From Runella sp. MFBS21 (lineage in GTDB: Bacteria > Bacteroidota > Bacteroidia > Cytophagales > Spirosomataceae): 64,000 bases of DNA. The translations under genes were made by a program, and so were the position numbers. Location of the stretch: positions 62,001-126,000 of the forward strand of contig NZ_JARNTW010000018.1 of the NCBI RefSeq assembly GCF_029433105.1, in the 5' to 3' direction. Shown here piece by piece: positions 8,090-16,081 of this stretch. Each line of letters starts with the position of its first letter. Position 1 is the first letter of the stretch. The notes beneath the pieces were generated by a model, which had not been told where the DNA came from, ran no database searches, and worked only from the letters and a program-made list of their open reading frames with translations.

Positions 8090-10369
8090 ATGGTAAAGTA
8101 TCTACATTTATTTGTAATCATCATAACCTTTGGAATATACACTACTTCCATAGCTCAGCTTCCATTGAGCGAAATCAAAGGAGTGGTAATGTTGGAAGAA
8201 AATTCGCCTGCAGCTGCTGCAATTGTACGGCTCAAATCTACTACGCGAGTAGCCGTAGCCAATGAAAAAGGTGAATATTCATTTCCAAATGTTCCGATAG
8301 GCACTTATCAACTTGAGTTCTCAATGATTGGCTATCGCTCTGTCTCACAGCCAATTGAAGTAAAATACAAAATCCACACCATTCCTACCCTTACCCTAAA
8401 AACCCAACAAAACCAACTCAATGAAGTAGTAGTGACGGGTCAATACGAACCTCAATCTATCAGAAAGTCGGTCTATCAAGTACGAGTTATCAATAGCGAG
8501 AGAATTCAGCAAAGAGGTGCTACCAATATCTTGGGAGTACTCAACAATGAGCTAGGTTTTCGGTTTTCGAATGATATGGTACTTGGCACTACAGACGTAC
8601 AATTGATGGGGATGAGCGGTCGTAATGTCAAAATTTTGCTTGATGGTATACCTCTTACAGACCGAGGCGACACCCGAGAAAGCCTCAGCCAAATTGATAT
8701 TAATAATATAGAACGCATTGAGATTGTAGAAGGTCCGATGTCGGTTTCGTATGGTTCAGATGCTTTAGCCGGAGTAATCAATGTGATTACTAAAAAATCA
8801 GAAACCCAACGTATTTGGGTCAATGCCCGTGCGCAAGAAGAAACCGTCAATCAATCTTATCGTCTGTTGCGCAAAGAAGGACTTCACAATCATAGTATTG
8901 CGGCAGGCTGGCAAAAAAAGGGATGGGGAATTTCGGCAGGGGTAACCAACAATGATTTTGGTGGATGGCAAGGCAATTCTACCGAGCGCTCCAAAGATTG
9001 GCTTCCCAAAGACCAATTGCTCGGCAATATCAAAATAGGCTACACGGGCAAAAAATGGAATATTTGGTATCGATTAGATGCTCTTAACGAAACCATCCTC
9101 AACGAAGGCAATATCAACACCAATACACAACAAGCTCGTGATCAGAAGTTTATAACCCAACGCTACATGCATCAACTCCAAGGAGATTGGCGCATCAATG
9201 AGCATTTGCAAATCAATTCTCAACTTTCCTATACCGATTATCAGCGGCGTACCCAGACCTCAATTATTGATTTTCAAACTGGGAAGCGTACCCTTTCTTT
9301 GGGACAGGGCGAGCAAGACATATCGACCTTCGATACCAAAACCCTAAGACTAACGGCTCAGTATAAGCTAAGCTCGGTGGTATCTCTTCAACCAGGCATT
9401 GACGCTACTCTGGATGCAACAGCAGGGCCTCGTATCTTGGGTACACCTACTATCAACGACTTTGCTTTTTTTATTTCATCTTCTATCACTCCCACTTCTA
9501 AAATAAGCATTCGACCTGGCCTACGATTCATTAAAAATTCAGTGTATGATGCTCCCCCCGCGATTCCGTCGCTCAATACCAAATTTACACTGAGTGATCA
9601 CATCGACCTTCGCTTTGCTTATGCACGAGGTTTTCGCTCTCCGGCATTGCGTGAATTATATTTTAATTTTTTTGATGCAAGTCACTCCATTAAAGGCAAT
9701 CCTAACCTGAAAGCCGAATACTCCAACAGCTTCAATGGCTCGGTAGCGTGGCAATCAAAAACCAAAGGCAATGGTCAATTCAAGAGCACATTAGGAGTTT
9801 TTTACAATGAATTTAGAAACTTAATCAATTACGGTGTTGACCCCAACGAGCCTACAGTCTCTATGACAATCAATATCGATAAGTTTAAGACCACAGGCCT
9901 TACTTTAGAAAACACATTGGTGCGTCCACATCTACAAGCTACATTGGGCTTCAGCTATATCGGGCGCTACAATTCACTGGTTGAGAACGATGCTAACCTT
10001 GCTACTTTTTTGTGGTCGCCTGAAGTGAATTCAAACATCACTTACGATATTCCCAAAATCAACACCAAGGTCAATCTCTTTTATAAATATACAGGCAAAC
10101 GACCCAGTTATACTTCTACCCTTTCTTCATCAGGAACTCCCAACGTCAAACTGGCCGAAGTCGCTGATTTTCATTGGGCAGACTTTACCCTTAGCAAGCC
10201 TATCACTAAATACCTGACCATCAACGGAGGCGTCAAAAACATACTCAATGTAACTCGACTTACCAACACGGCCACCGATTCGGGAAGCGCTCACAGAGGA
10301 GGCAGCTTTGTACCGATGAGTTATGGACGGTCTTATTTTTTAGGTCTTAATGCTCGATGGAGCCACTAA
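8090..10369 (+). CDS. TonB-dependent receptor, probable heme or iron-complex uptake
   Basis: A 759-residue outer-membrane receptor with a signal peptide (residues 1-22, ending SIAQ). A carboxypeptidase-regulatory-like domain covers about 26-110 and is followed by the linker LNEVVVTGQ. The plug has KILLDGIPLTDRG and IERIEIVEGPMSVSYGSDALAGVINVITKK, a classic CirA/HmuR-type plug. The barrel carries FRSPALRELYFNF and NPNLKAEYSNSF and ends ...GLNARWSH. The gene 36 nt downstream encodes an HmuY-like lipoprotein, which in Porphyromonas is the heme-binding partner of the HmuR receptor. Control by paired Fur-type operators supports iron or heme as the cargo. The ligand is inferred from this pairing, not from a conserved heme-ligand motif that I can point to. 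Confidence 0.88.
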   Translation: MVKYLHLFVIIITFGIYTTSIAQLPLSEIKGVVMLEENSPAAAAIVRLKSTTRVAVANEKGEYSFPNVPIGTYQLEFSMIGYRSVSQPIEVKYKIHTIPTLTLKTQQNQLNEVVVTGQYEPQSIRKSVYQVRVINSERIQQRGATNILGVLNNELGFRFSNDMVLGTTDVQLMGMSGRNVKILLDGIPLTDRGDTRESLSQIDINNIERIEIVEGPMSVSYGSDALAGVINVITKKSETQRIWVNARAQEETVNQSYRLLRKEGLHNHSIAAGWQKKGWGISAGVTNNDFGGWQGNSTERSKDWLPKDQLLGNIKIGYTGKKWNIWYRLDALNETILNEGNINTNTQQARDQKFITQRYMHQLQGDWRINEHLQINSQLSYTDYQRRTQTSIIDFQTGKRTLSLGQGEQDISTFDTKTLRLTAQYKLSSVVSLQPGIDATLDATAGPRILGTPTINDFAFFISSSITPTSKISIRPGLRFIKNSVYDAPPAIPSLNTKFTLSDHIDLRFAYARGFRSPALRELYFNFFDASHSIKGNPNLKAEYSNSFNGSVAWQSKTKGNGQFKSTLGVFYNEFRNLINYGVDPNEPTVSMTINIDKFKTTGLTLENTLVRPHLQATLGFSYIGRYNSLVENDANLATFLWSPEVNSNITYDIPKINTKVNLFYKYTGKRPSYTSTLSSSGTPNVKLAEVADFHWADFTLSKPITKYLTINGGVKNILNVTRLTNTATDSGSAHRGGSFVPMSYGRSYFLGLNARWSH

Positions 10370-10405
10370 TCTTAACATTCCACTCTTTATTTAAAATTAA
10401 TTTTT

Positions 10406-11815
10406 ATGAACAAATTTCATTCTTTTGTTTTCACCCTTGTATTCCTCGGAGTTGTCAGTTCGTGCAAAGAAGACGAACCACCTCTCCCCGACAATCTAGT
10501 TGTATTTGAAAGCGCCGAACAAGGTTTAGATGCAAATACCAAAACCCTTACGGTAAAACTCAAACTAACGCGTGCTACGGATGTTGCCATTCCTGTTTCA
10601 GTACAAATTACCCCTACAGGTCTTACTTATGGTACTGAGTTTACCACTGCTCCAGCTGCTTCCAACAATACAATTTCGCTCACCATTCCAGCACAAAGCA
10701 GCGAAGCATCGTTTCAATTAAGCAAAACCGACAATGTATTTTTGAGCGGAACCGAATCTATTACTTTCAAAATTGCGTCGGCAACAAGCCCCATTTTGAT
10801 TGGAGACGTATCACAACTTACGGTCAAATTCTCCTCCATTGTATCATCTGGTAGCAATGGAAACTTCACTTTGAATGGCCTCATAGGATCAGAAAGTGGT
10901 GCCAGTGCTGGCAATGCTGTCTATGTTGATTTTAGCAACAACCAAGCATATCCAGTAGCTCGCTCAAGTTGGGATTTAGGATTTTTCTCAGGAAGCGACT
11001 TCCGAGTTATCCTCAACAATACCACTAGTGCAGGGGCAAAAGTATTGACCAAAACTAGCCTTGCTGACGTAGTAGCAGCCGATACCCTGGGACTCACCTT
11101 GGCGGTAAATCAAGCAGCCCCTTCTCCTAGCGACTTCGCGTATTTTGACGATATAGCCGGAGACCTTTCGAAGACGGCTATTCCGGCAGTGTCGGCCACC
11201 GAAGCCGACAACAAAGTCATTATCATCAACAGAGGTACTGGCGGGGGTATTGCGGCTCGGGCTTGGAAAAAAATCAGAGTCCTCAGAAATGCTTCGGGAG
11301 GCTATACTTTACAATATGCCAACATCAACGAAACTACTTTCAAAACCATTGATATTGCCAAAGATGACACTTACAATTTTAAGTATGTTTCTTTTGATAA
11401 AGGAGCTGTAGAGGTAGAACCAAAGAAAAAAACATGGGATATCCAATGGACTTACTCGGTGTTTACGTTTGCCTTTGGCGGAAGTGATGTCCCTTACAAT
11501 TTCTCTGATTTAGTATCAATCAATTACCTCGGTGGTGTAGAAGTAGCCGAAGTACTCACAAGCACCGTTTCGTATGACAATTATGCCGAGGCTAATATCG
11601 CTAGTAGTACCTTCTCCAAAAATCGTTGGGCTATAGGAAGCAACTGGCGTACGGCTACAAGTGGAGCCACAGTAGGCGTCAAAACAGACCGCTTTTATGT
11701 CATCAAAGACCCCAATGGAAATTATTATAAACTTAAGTTTATTAGTTTCCACCCAAGCGAAGGAGGTACGAGAGGACGCCCAATCATCGACTACAAACTC
11801 ATAAAAAAAGCATAA
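10406..11815 (+). CDS. HmuY-like surface lipoprotein with an added N-terminal beta domain
   Basis: A 469-residue lipoprotein with lipobox VVSSC, cysteine 20 being the lipidation site. Residues about 30-140 look like a Calx-beta-type Ig fold (LVVFESAEQGLDANTKTLTVKLKLTR...IPVSVQITPTG). The rest has HmuY features: WDLGFFSGSDFRVILNN near 190 and WDIQWTYSVFTF near 350, both seen in the HmuY fold. HmuY of Porphyromonas gingivalis is about half this length, so the extra domain is notable. It shares an operon with the upstream TonB receptor and should capture heme or a related ligand at the cell surface and hand it over. Confidence 0.75.
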   Translation: MNKFHSFVFTLVFLGVVSSCKEDEPPLPDNLVVFESAEQGLDANTKTLTVKLKLTRATDVAIPVSVQITPTGLTYGTEFTTAPAASNNTISLTIPAQSSEASFQLSKTDNVFLSGTESITFKIASATSPILIGDVSQLTVKFSSIVSSGSNGNFTLNGLIGSESGASAGNAVYVDFSNNQAYPVARSSWDLGFFSGSDFRVILNNTTSAGAKVLTKTSLADVVAADTLGLTLAVNQAAPSPSDFAYFDDIAGDLSKTAIPAVSATEADNKVIIINRGTGGGIAARAWKKIRVLRNASGGYTLQYANINETTFKTIDIAKDDTYNFKYVSFDKGAVEVEPKKKTWDIQWTYSVFTFAFGGSDVPYNFSDLVSINYLGGVEVAEVLTSTVSYDNYAEANIASSTFSKNRWAIGSNWRTATSGATVGVKTDRFYVIKDPNGNYYKLKFISFHPSEGGTRGRPIIDYKLIKKA

Positions 11816-11835
11816 CTTAGACCCTTGACCATTAT

Positions 11836-11868
11836 AACCTGTGGAGCGTATTCTTCACAGGTTTTTTT
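11836..11868 (+). terminator. Rho-independent terminator of the receptor/HmuY operon
   Basis: AACCTGTG (11836-11843) pairs with CACAGGTT (11856-11863), followed by TTTTT. It lies 20 nt after the stop codon. Confidence 0.85.
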
Positions 11869-12410
11869 ATTGTTTTTCAATAAAATTTCAGTCTTTGACC
11901 AAAAAATATACCAATTAGAATATCTAACGCCGTTAGAAAAACATTGATAAGACTTATTATTTATATAAAACAGTATAGATATTAACTTGATTTACTGGCA
12001 AATAGGTGGACATGAAAATATTTTAGCATTCACATTTTTGTCTTGATAAGTAAAATGTAGCTTACTCACTTTGATTTCAACAAAAATCGCCTATCCATAA
12101 ATAGAGAAAGTGCAACAATAGTCTCATGTATACCCAAACAATGATATTGTTTTGATTGAGTAGTCAAAAACTACGTGCACTTCTACTTTTCAACTGAATC
12201 TAAACTGATTTTAGATTTTCGCCTGAGTTATTGTTTACGTTTTAAGACCCATAGAGATATTCACAAAAAAGGCATTTGTTTTTAGTAATTGCATACCATT
12301 GGTTTCTAAAACCAAGCACCAATTCAATTTATTTACATGCCAAATAAATACCCTCAATCTTCCCTTAAAATTTACTTATTAAGAAGCACGAAGCTCTCAA
12401 TTGTGTAAGT
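11869..12410. other. Gene-poor AT-rich interval
   Basis: No convincing coding frame on either strand. Small perfect inverted repeats are present: CTAACG-C-CGTTAG at 11924-11936, AATCTAAA-CTGAT-TTTAGATT at 12197-12217 and TTGGTTT-CTA-AAACCAA at 12299-12315. The last could weakly end the minus-strand hemerythrin operon. Nothing else recognised. Confidence 0.4.
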
Positions 12411-13127
12411 TTAGCCAAGCAGTTTTTTCTCAATTTCTAAAGCCATAGGAACCAGTACATGGTCTTCGATAATGGCATGTTTGCGCAATTCCATCTCAAA
12501 CAATTCCACCTGATTCAGAAAGATTTTGTAAGGCAACGGCATCGACTGATTTCCTGAATATTTTCTAATCAATTCGCTTACCTCTTGCAGCTCATCTTCA
12601 ATTGGTGAATGAACTTCCATAAACTTAGAGAGATTAAAGGCTGCATTTATAGAAGCTACGTTTGTGTCTTCTTGTGGTTTTTGGGAAATTTGAATAAGTG
12701 TCGAGATGTAAGGAAAAAGCTCTTTTTCTTCCATTCGAATATGCTCAATCAGTTTGGTCTTATAATCATTAAAGAAATACGCTAAACTCGCCAACAATTG
12801 GTGACTTTGTCCATATTTACTAAAGATATGCACCAATGATTGCTCTATCTCGGGCAGTTTTTTTGTGAGATAATATCGGTGCGTAGCTTGCAAATAATTT
12901 AGGATTTCTGTGATCGAAAATTTTTGCATTTTTTCAAATGGAAAATCTTCATCATTATTGTACAAATCCAAGATAAGCTCAATCAGCTCTGGATTCATAT
13001 CAATACTAGGATTTACTTCTTGCCGGCCTTTTTCGGAATATACCCCAGTTGTAGAACCGCCTTCAAAACGTTCTAAAACCAATTGGTATACCTTTGCAGA
13101 GTCAATAAATTCATTAAGAGCAGCCAT
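12411..13127 (-). CDS. Hemerythrin-like di-iron protein (RIC/ScdA/YtfE type)
   Basis: A 238-residue cytoplasmic protein with the His/Glu pattern of hemerythrin-like di-iron proteins: H83 (ATHRYY), H129 and E133 (EHIRMEEKELFPY), H173 and E177 (HSPIEDEL), H217 and E221 (KHAIIEDHVLVP). Family members of this kind (RIC) repair iron-sulfur clusters damaged by nitric oxide or oxidants. The short N-terminal cysteine domain of ScdA is absent, although the N-terminal 75 residues form an extra helical part. Last gene of a three-gene minus-strand operon whose promoter has Fur-type operators, which fits iron-linked control. Function in Fe-S repair is likely but not certain. Confidence 0.8.
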   Translation of the reverse strand: MAALNEFIDSAKVYQLVLERFEGGSTTGVYSEKGRQEVNPSIDMNPELIELILDLYNNDEDFPFEKMQKFSITEILNYLQATHRYYLTKKLPEIEQSLVHIFSKYGQSHQLLASLAYFFNDYKTKLIEHIRMEEKELFPYISTLIQISQKPQEDTNVASINAAFNLSKFMEVHSPIEDELQEVSELIRKYSGNQSMPLPYKIFLNQVELFEMELRKHAIIEDHVLVPMALEIEKKLLG

Positions 13128-13200
13128 GTTTTTAAGATTGGGTTTTCAGCAAACATATCTATTATTGCCTCTTAAAAATATGACCTATATCATGCCTTCA

Positions 13201-13422
13201 TTAAGGTTGTTTGAGTTCTTCACACCATATCCCCTCTCGCTTAAGCACTTCCACTACTTCCTCGGGTTTTAGTTCATGAGATTTAATAGTCAACAAATGA
13301 TGCTTGGTCATCAAATCTACGCTAAACTGACAATACCGGCCCCGTAAACACTCCAATCCACAAGCAGCTTTCTGAAGCCGAAATGGACAGTCGATGTTGG
13401 TACGAAAGCACAATGACTTCAT
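13201..13422 (-). CDS. Small cysteine-rich HMA-like protein
   Basis: A 73-residue protein. The fold pattern is that of a heavy-metal-associated domain: first strand KSLCFRTNIDC, a middle strand CQFSVDL, then HHLLTIKSHELKPEEVVEVLKREG, which is close to the usual third strand and second helix. The canonical CxxC metal loop is changed. Instead it has cysteines at 5, 12, 21, 25 and 31, and one more near the end (IWCEEL). It lies between the unknown CxxC gene (4 nt upstream) and the hemerythrin gene (73 nt downstream), under Fur-type control. A metal-binding or chaperone role is inferred. Confidence 0.6.
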   Translation of the reverse strand: MKSLCFRTNIDCPFRLQKAACGLECLRGRYCQFSVDLMTKHHLLTIKSHELKPEEVVEVLKREGIWCEELKQP

Positions 13423-13426
13423 AGGC

Positions 13427-13762
13427 TTAATTTTTAGGCAAGGAAGAAATCATTTTTTCAAGCTGCAATTTGGCATGGGCAAAATCCAACAATTCACCCA
13501 ATTGCTGCAAGTCGTTCAGAGATACGGTCATACAGGTGGCTTCGGACATCTGCCAAAATGGAATCGTTCGGACTTTGGGGTCTGTTACAATCAACGAATG
13601 ATATTCATGACAACTATGGACATCACTCAATAACTTGTAAAACTCATCCACTGTACGACTTACCGTCAAAATGCCAAATCCTATCGTAATACGCTTACAA
13701 TGAACGCATTGAATAACATACCCTATCTTAGAGTCTAAGTGAAGTGTTCGATATTCGCACAT
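13427..13762 (-). CDS. Small conserved CxxC protein of unknown function
   Basis: A 111-residue protein with a zinc-ribbon-like start: MCEYRTLHLDSKIGYVIQCVHCKRITIGFG, containing CxxC at residues 19-22. The rest is predicted helical (DEFYKLLSDVHSCHEY, NDLQQLGELLDFAHAKLQLEKMIS). It resembles short Bacteroidota proteins named DUF6686, but I am not sure of this. It is the first gene of the operon with the HMA-like and hemerythrin-like genes. Both the operator at its promoter and its partners point to a role in iron or redox stress. No enzyme motif is visible. Confidence 0.6.
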   Translation of the reverse strand: MCEYRTLHLDSKIGYVIQCVHCKRITIGFGILTVSRTVDEFYKLLSDVHSCHEYHSLIVTDPKVRTIPFWQMSEATCMTVSLNDLQQLGELLDFAHAKLQLEKMISSLPKN

Positions 13763-13832
13763 AATTTTAAGTTTTTGAGATTAAAGTGGTATGTAATGAA
13801 TTTAGTAAGGTTAGCCGAAGTGTTTATTTTTA

Positions 13833-13888
13833 TTTAGAACAATTATAAATTAAACACAAACATAAGCCTTATTTAGATTCATTCAAAA
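13833..13888 (-). promoter_or_regulatory. Promoter with two Fur-type operators for the hemerythrin operon
   Basis: Minus-strand -7 box TATGTTTG (13864-13857) with TTG at 13886-13884, 19 nt away. Operator TTTAGA-ACAAT-TATAAA at 13833-13849 starts 7 nt downstream of the -7 box, the same distance as at both receptor promoters. A second site, TTTAGA-TTCAT-TCAAAA (13872-13888), overlaps the -33 element; centres are 39 bp apart here. Confidence 0.6.
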
Positions 13889-13935
13889 CAATTTATTCAT
13901 TTTTTAACAAAAATCGTTTTTCATTCTAAGCCTTT

Positions 13936-14385
13936 TTAATCACTCAAAATGGCTTCGTCTAAGTTGAAATTAAGTTCATAAAGATTGTTGGCATTGAGGC
14001 GTAAACGACCACAAAATGTTATTTTCTCATCTGTTTTGAAGCGGCGATGTTTTCCCTTAAAATTGAGCATTATGATGGTTTCGGGACCTGCCAATCCACA
14101 AAAAAAACACTGCGCCATCGGCCATTTAGAAAGCACATAGTAGTTGCCTTCGGTATCGACAGGAATCACGTATCCATGAATACTTACTTGTTTGCCATTG
14201 AGCTGCATCACATTTTTACCAAAAGTGGGATACAAATAATAATCCCCTACTTCGAGGCTAAACTTCTTTTTGTACTTGACATCCTTTAAAGCCTCCCAAG
14301 TAATCACAGAATGGGTCTCGCATCTCTGACCAATCCCCTTCAACACTGGACTCAGTCCAAGCATTGCCCATAGTAGTATTTTCAT
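13936..14385 (-). CDS. DUF3299-like secreted protein
   Basis: A 149-residue protein with a short signal peptide (MKILLWAMLGLSPVLKGIGQ). The body reads MQLNGKQVSIHGYVIPVD...YYVLSKWPMAQCFFCGLAGPETIIML, matching the OB-like DUF3299 pattern (GKxVxLxGYxxPL followed by a cysteine-containing loop). The CFFC pair may bind metal. It is divergent from the CobW-type GTPase gene, and the space between holds two zinc-type palindromes, so both may respond to zinc. DUF3299 proteins have no established biochemistry. The start at 14385 was chosen over a longer frame that would run through the palindromes and lack a signal peptide. Confidence 0.7.
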   Translation of the reverse strand: MKILLWAMLGLSPVLKGIGQRCETHSVITWEALKDVKYKKKFSLEVGDYYLYPTFGKNVMQLNGKQVSIHGYVIPVDTEGNYYVLSKWPMAQCFFCGLAGPETIIMLNFKGKHRRFKTDEKITFCGRLRLNANNLYELNFNLDEAILSD

Positions 14386-14403
14386 TTTTTTAAAGGTTTT
14401 TAT

Positions 14404-14462
14404 TTTTGCAACAATGTTGCAAAAGAGATAAATCAAATCCATATTTGCAACATTATTGCAAA
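14404..14462. promoter_or_regulatory. Two zinc-type (Zur-like) operators in a divergent promoter
   Basis: A perfect 21-bp palindrome TTTTGCAAC-AAT-GTTGCAAAA lies at 14404-14424, and TTTGCAA-CATTA-TTGCAAA at 14444-14462. Both read as TTGCAACANTRTTGCAA. Each lies close to one of the divergent genes, and a near -7 box CATATTTG for the GTPase gene overlaps the second. Assignment to zinc rests on the CobW-type neighbour. Confidence 0.6.
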
Positions 14463-14489
14463 AACATTCAACACTCCAATAGCAGAACA

Positions 14490-15701
14490 ATGAACCCTAA
14501 AAAACTGCCCGTAACGGTATTAAGTGGCTTTTTGGGAGCGGGTAAAACCACCCTTCTCAACCATATTTTGCACAATAAAGAAGGCTTAAAAGTAGCCGTG
14601 ATTGTCAACGACATGAGTGAGGTCAACATTGATGCACAACTCGTAGAACGCGAAAATACCCTCTCTCGCACCGAAGAAAAACTCGTCGAAATGTCCAACG
14701 GCTGTATCTGTTGCACCTTGCGCGAAGATTTGATGATAGAAGTAGAAAAACTAGCAAAAGAAAAACGGTTTGACTATCTGCTTATCGAATCTACGGGCAT
14801 CTCTGAGCCTATTCCTGTAGCGCAGACATTTACCTTCAAAGACGAAGAAAACGGAATCGACCTCTCTCGTTTTGCCCAAATCGACTGCATGGTGACGGTT
14901 GTAGATGCCTATAATTTTGCACAAGATTTTGGTTCTGTAGATACCCTACAAACTAGAGAACTCAACGAAGACCCCAAAGATCATCGTACGATTGTCAATT
15001 TATTGACTGACCAAATTGAGTTTGCCGATATTATTATTCTCAACAAAACTGATTTGGTAACGAAGACTGCCTTAGGAGAACTTAAAGCAATCATTCATTC
15101 GCTCAATCCGATTGCCCAAATCATCGAGTCAAGTTTTGGACAAGTAGCGCCTTCCCGAATACTCAATACTGGTCTTTTTGATTATGACAAAGCCGAACAA
15201 TCGGCGGGGTGGATTCAAGAACTTGAAAATCAAAAGAATGGAATTGCTCACACGCCTGAAACTGAAGAGTACGGGATTAGTTCATTTGTATTTCGCGACC
15301 GACGTCCGTTTCATCCTGAGCGTTTTTGGAATTATTTGTCGAACGATTGGCACGCGGGTATCATCCGCTCGAAAGGGCTTTTCTGGATTGCATCACGCCC
15401 CGACGAAGCCCTCAATTGGAGTCAAGCGGGAGGCTCTCTCCGCGCCGAAAGTGCTGGCGTATGGTGGGCGAGCATGCCTTTTGCCCAAAGGATTCGTTAT
15501 ATGGCTTACATCGACAATCGGTCTTTGATTGAATCTCGTTGGGATAAGCGTTTCGGTGACCGTCAAAACGAATTGGTAATTATTGGCCAAGATCTTAATA
15601 AAGAAGTGATTGTCTCCGAACTTAACGCTTGCATATGCACCGAAGAAGAAATCAAAAGAATGGAGGCTAATCAGAATTTTTTTGATCCTTTTCCATGTTA
15701 G
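14490..15701 (+). CDS. CobW/ZNG1-family GTP-dependent metallochaperone
   Basis: A 403-residue G3E GTPase. Walker A is GFLGAGKT (13-20), the metal-binding CxCC motif is CICC (72-75), Walker B region is [12 protein letters not shown], and the base motif NKTD lies near residue 190. The CobW C-terminal domain follows from about 265 ([18 protein letters not shown]). Members with CxCC and zinc-regulated promoters (YciC/ZagA/ZNG1 type) deliver zinc to client enzymes under shortage. The genuine cobalamin CobW sits in cobalt-insertion operons, which are absent here. The upstream pair of TTGCAAC palindromes supports the zinc reading. The start at 14490 follows the operators; an upstream in-frame ATG lies within them. 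Confidence 0.85.
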   Translation: MNPKKLPVTVLSGFLGAGKTTLLNHILHNKEGLKVAVIVNDMSEVNIDAQLVERENTLSRTEEKLVEMSNGCICCTLREDLMIEVEKLAKEKRFDYLLIESTGISEPIPVAQTFTFKDEENGIDLSRFAQIDCMVTVVDAYNFAQDFGSVDTLQTRELNEDPKDHRTIVNLLTDQIEFADIIILNKTDLVTKTALGELKAIIHSLNPIAQIIESSFGQVAPSRILNTGLFDYDKAEQSAGWIQELENQKNGIAHTPETEEYGISSFVFRDRRPFHPERFWNYLSNDWHAGIIRSKGLFWIASRPDEALNWSQAGGSLRAESAGVWWASMPFAQRIRYMAYIDNRSLIESRWDKRFGDRQNELVIIGQDLNKEVIVSELNACICTEEEIKRMEANQNFFDPFPC

Positions 15702-15707
15702 TTTTCT

Positions 15708-15777
15708 AACCACCAAGACTCAGAGCACTCCTATTAGCTGTGTGTCACTCCGTTTCTGGGTGGTTTTATTTTTTTAA
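15708..15777 (+). terminator. Terminator after the GTPase gene
   Basis: AACCACC (15708-15714) pairs with GGTGGTT (15759-15765), enclosing an inner GAG/CTC pairing, followed by TTATTTTTTT. Confidence 0.6.
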
Positions 15778-15783
15778 AAGCGT

Positions 15784-15814
15784 TTGACAAGCGAAAACTT
15801 TTCGTTTACCTTTG
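15784..15814 (+). promoter_or_regulatory. Promoter of the btuB-btuG operon
   Basis: TTG (15784-15786) and TACCTTTG (15807-15814) are 20 nt apart, a full Bacteroidota promoter match. Transcription should start about 7 nt later, directly before the riboswitch P1 stem. Confidence 0.7.
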
Positions 15815-15822
15815 CCGTAGTT

Positions 15823-16002
15823 TTTGGTGCCTGATGCTCGTCTCAGCACGAGCCGAATGGCTTAAAAGGGAATCCCGTGAAAATCGGGAACTGTTCCCGC
15901 AACTGTAAGTTTCTAATGGTTGTTGCGCACCTCTTAGTCACTGTTCTAATCAAAAGAATGGGAAGACATGCGACAATGAAACAAGTCAGGAGACCTGCCA
16001 AA
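15823..16002 (+). ncRNA. Cobalamin riboswitch upstream of btuB
   Basis: Classical B12 element. P1 TTTGG (15823-15827) pairs with CCAAA (15998-16002). The core AAAAGGGAATCCCGTGAAAA begins at 15864, followed by the B12 box CCCGCAACTGTAAG and a closing GGAGACCTGCC (15989-15999). It lies about 80 nt before the btuB start. Expected effect: B12 represses its own outer-membrane uptake. Confidence 0.93.
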
Positions 16003-16081
16003 TGTCATTCTTAATGAAGTTTTACGGGTAATGAAGCCTCATTGAGCGTTCGATTTTTTATTCACATTCAATCACAACACC

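Noticed and set aside
12197-12217. Inverted motif AATCTAAA-CTGAT-TTTAGATT as another Fur-type site
   Set aside because: The arms are in the opposite order (TCTAAA...TTTAGA) to all other sites, there is no promoter next to it and no gene start nearby.
14386-14490. Longer start for the DUF3299-like protein and, on the other strand, an earlier start for the GTPase
   Set aside because: Both would be coded from the zinc-type palindromes; the chosen starts give a signal peptide and a normal G3E N-terminus.
14490-15701. CobW as a cobalamin-biosynthesis protein, suggested by two B12 riboswitches nearby
   Set aside because: No cobalt-insertion or corrin genes are adjacent and the promoter motif differs from the riboswitches; the CxCC GTPase with zinc-type sites fits a zinc chaperone better.
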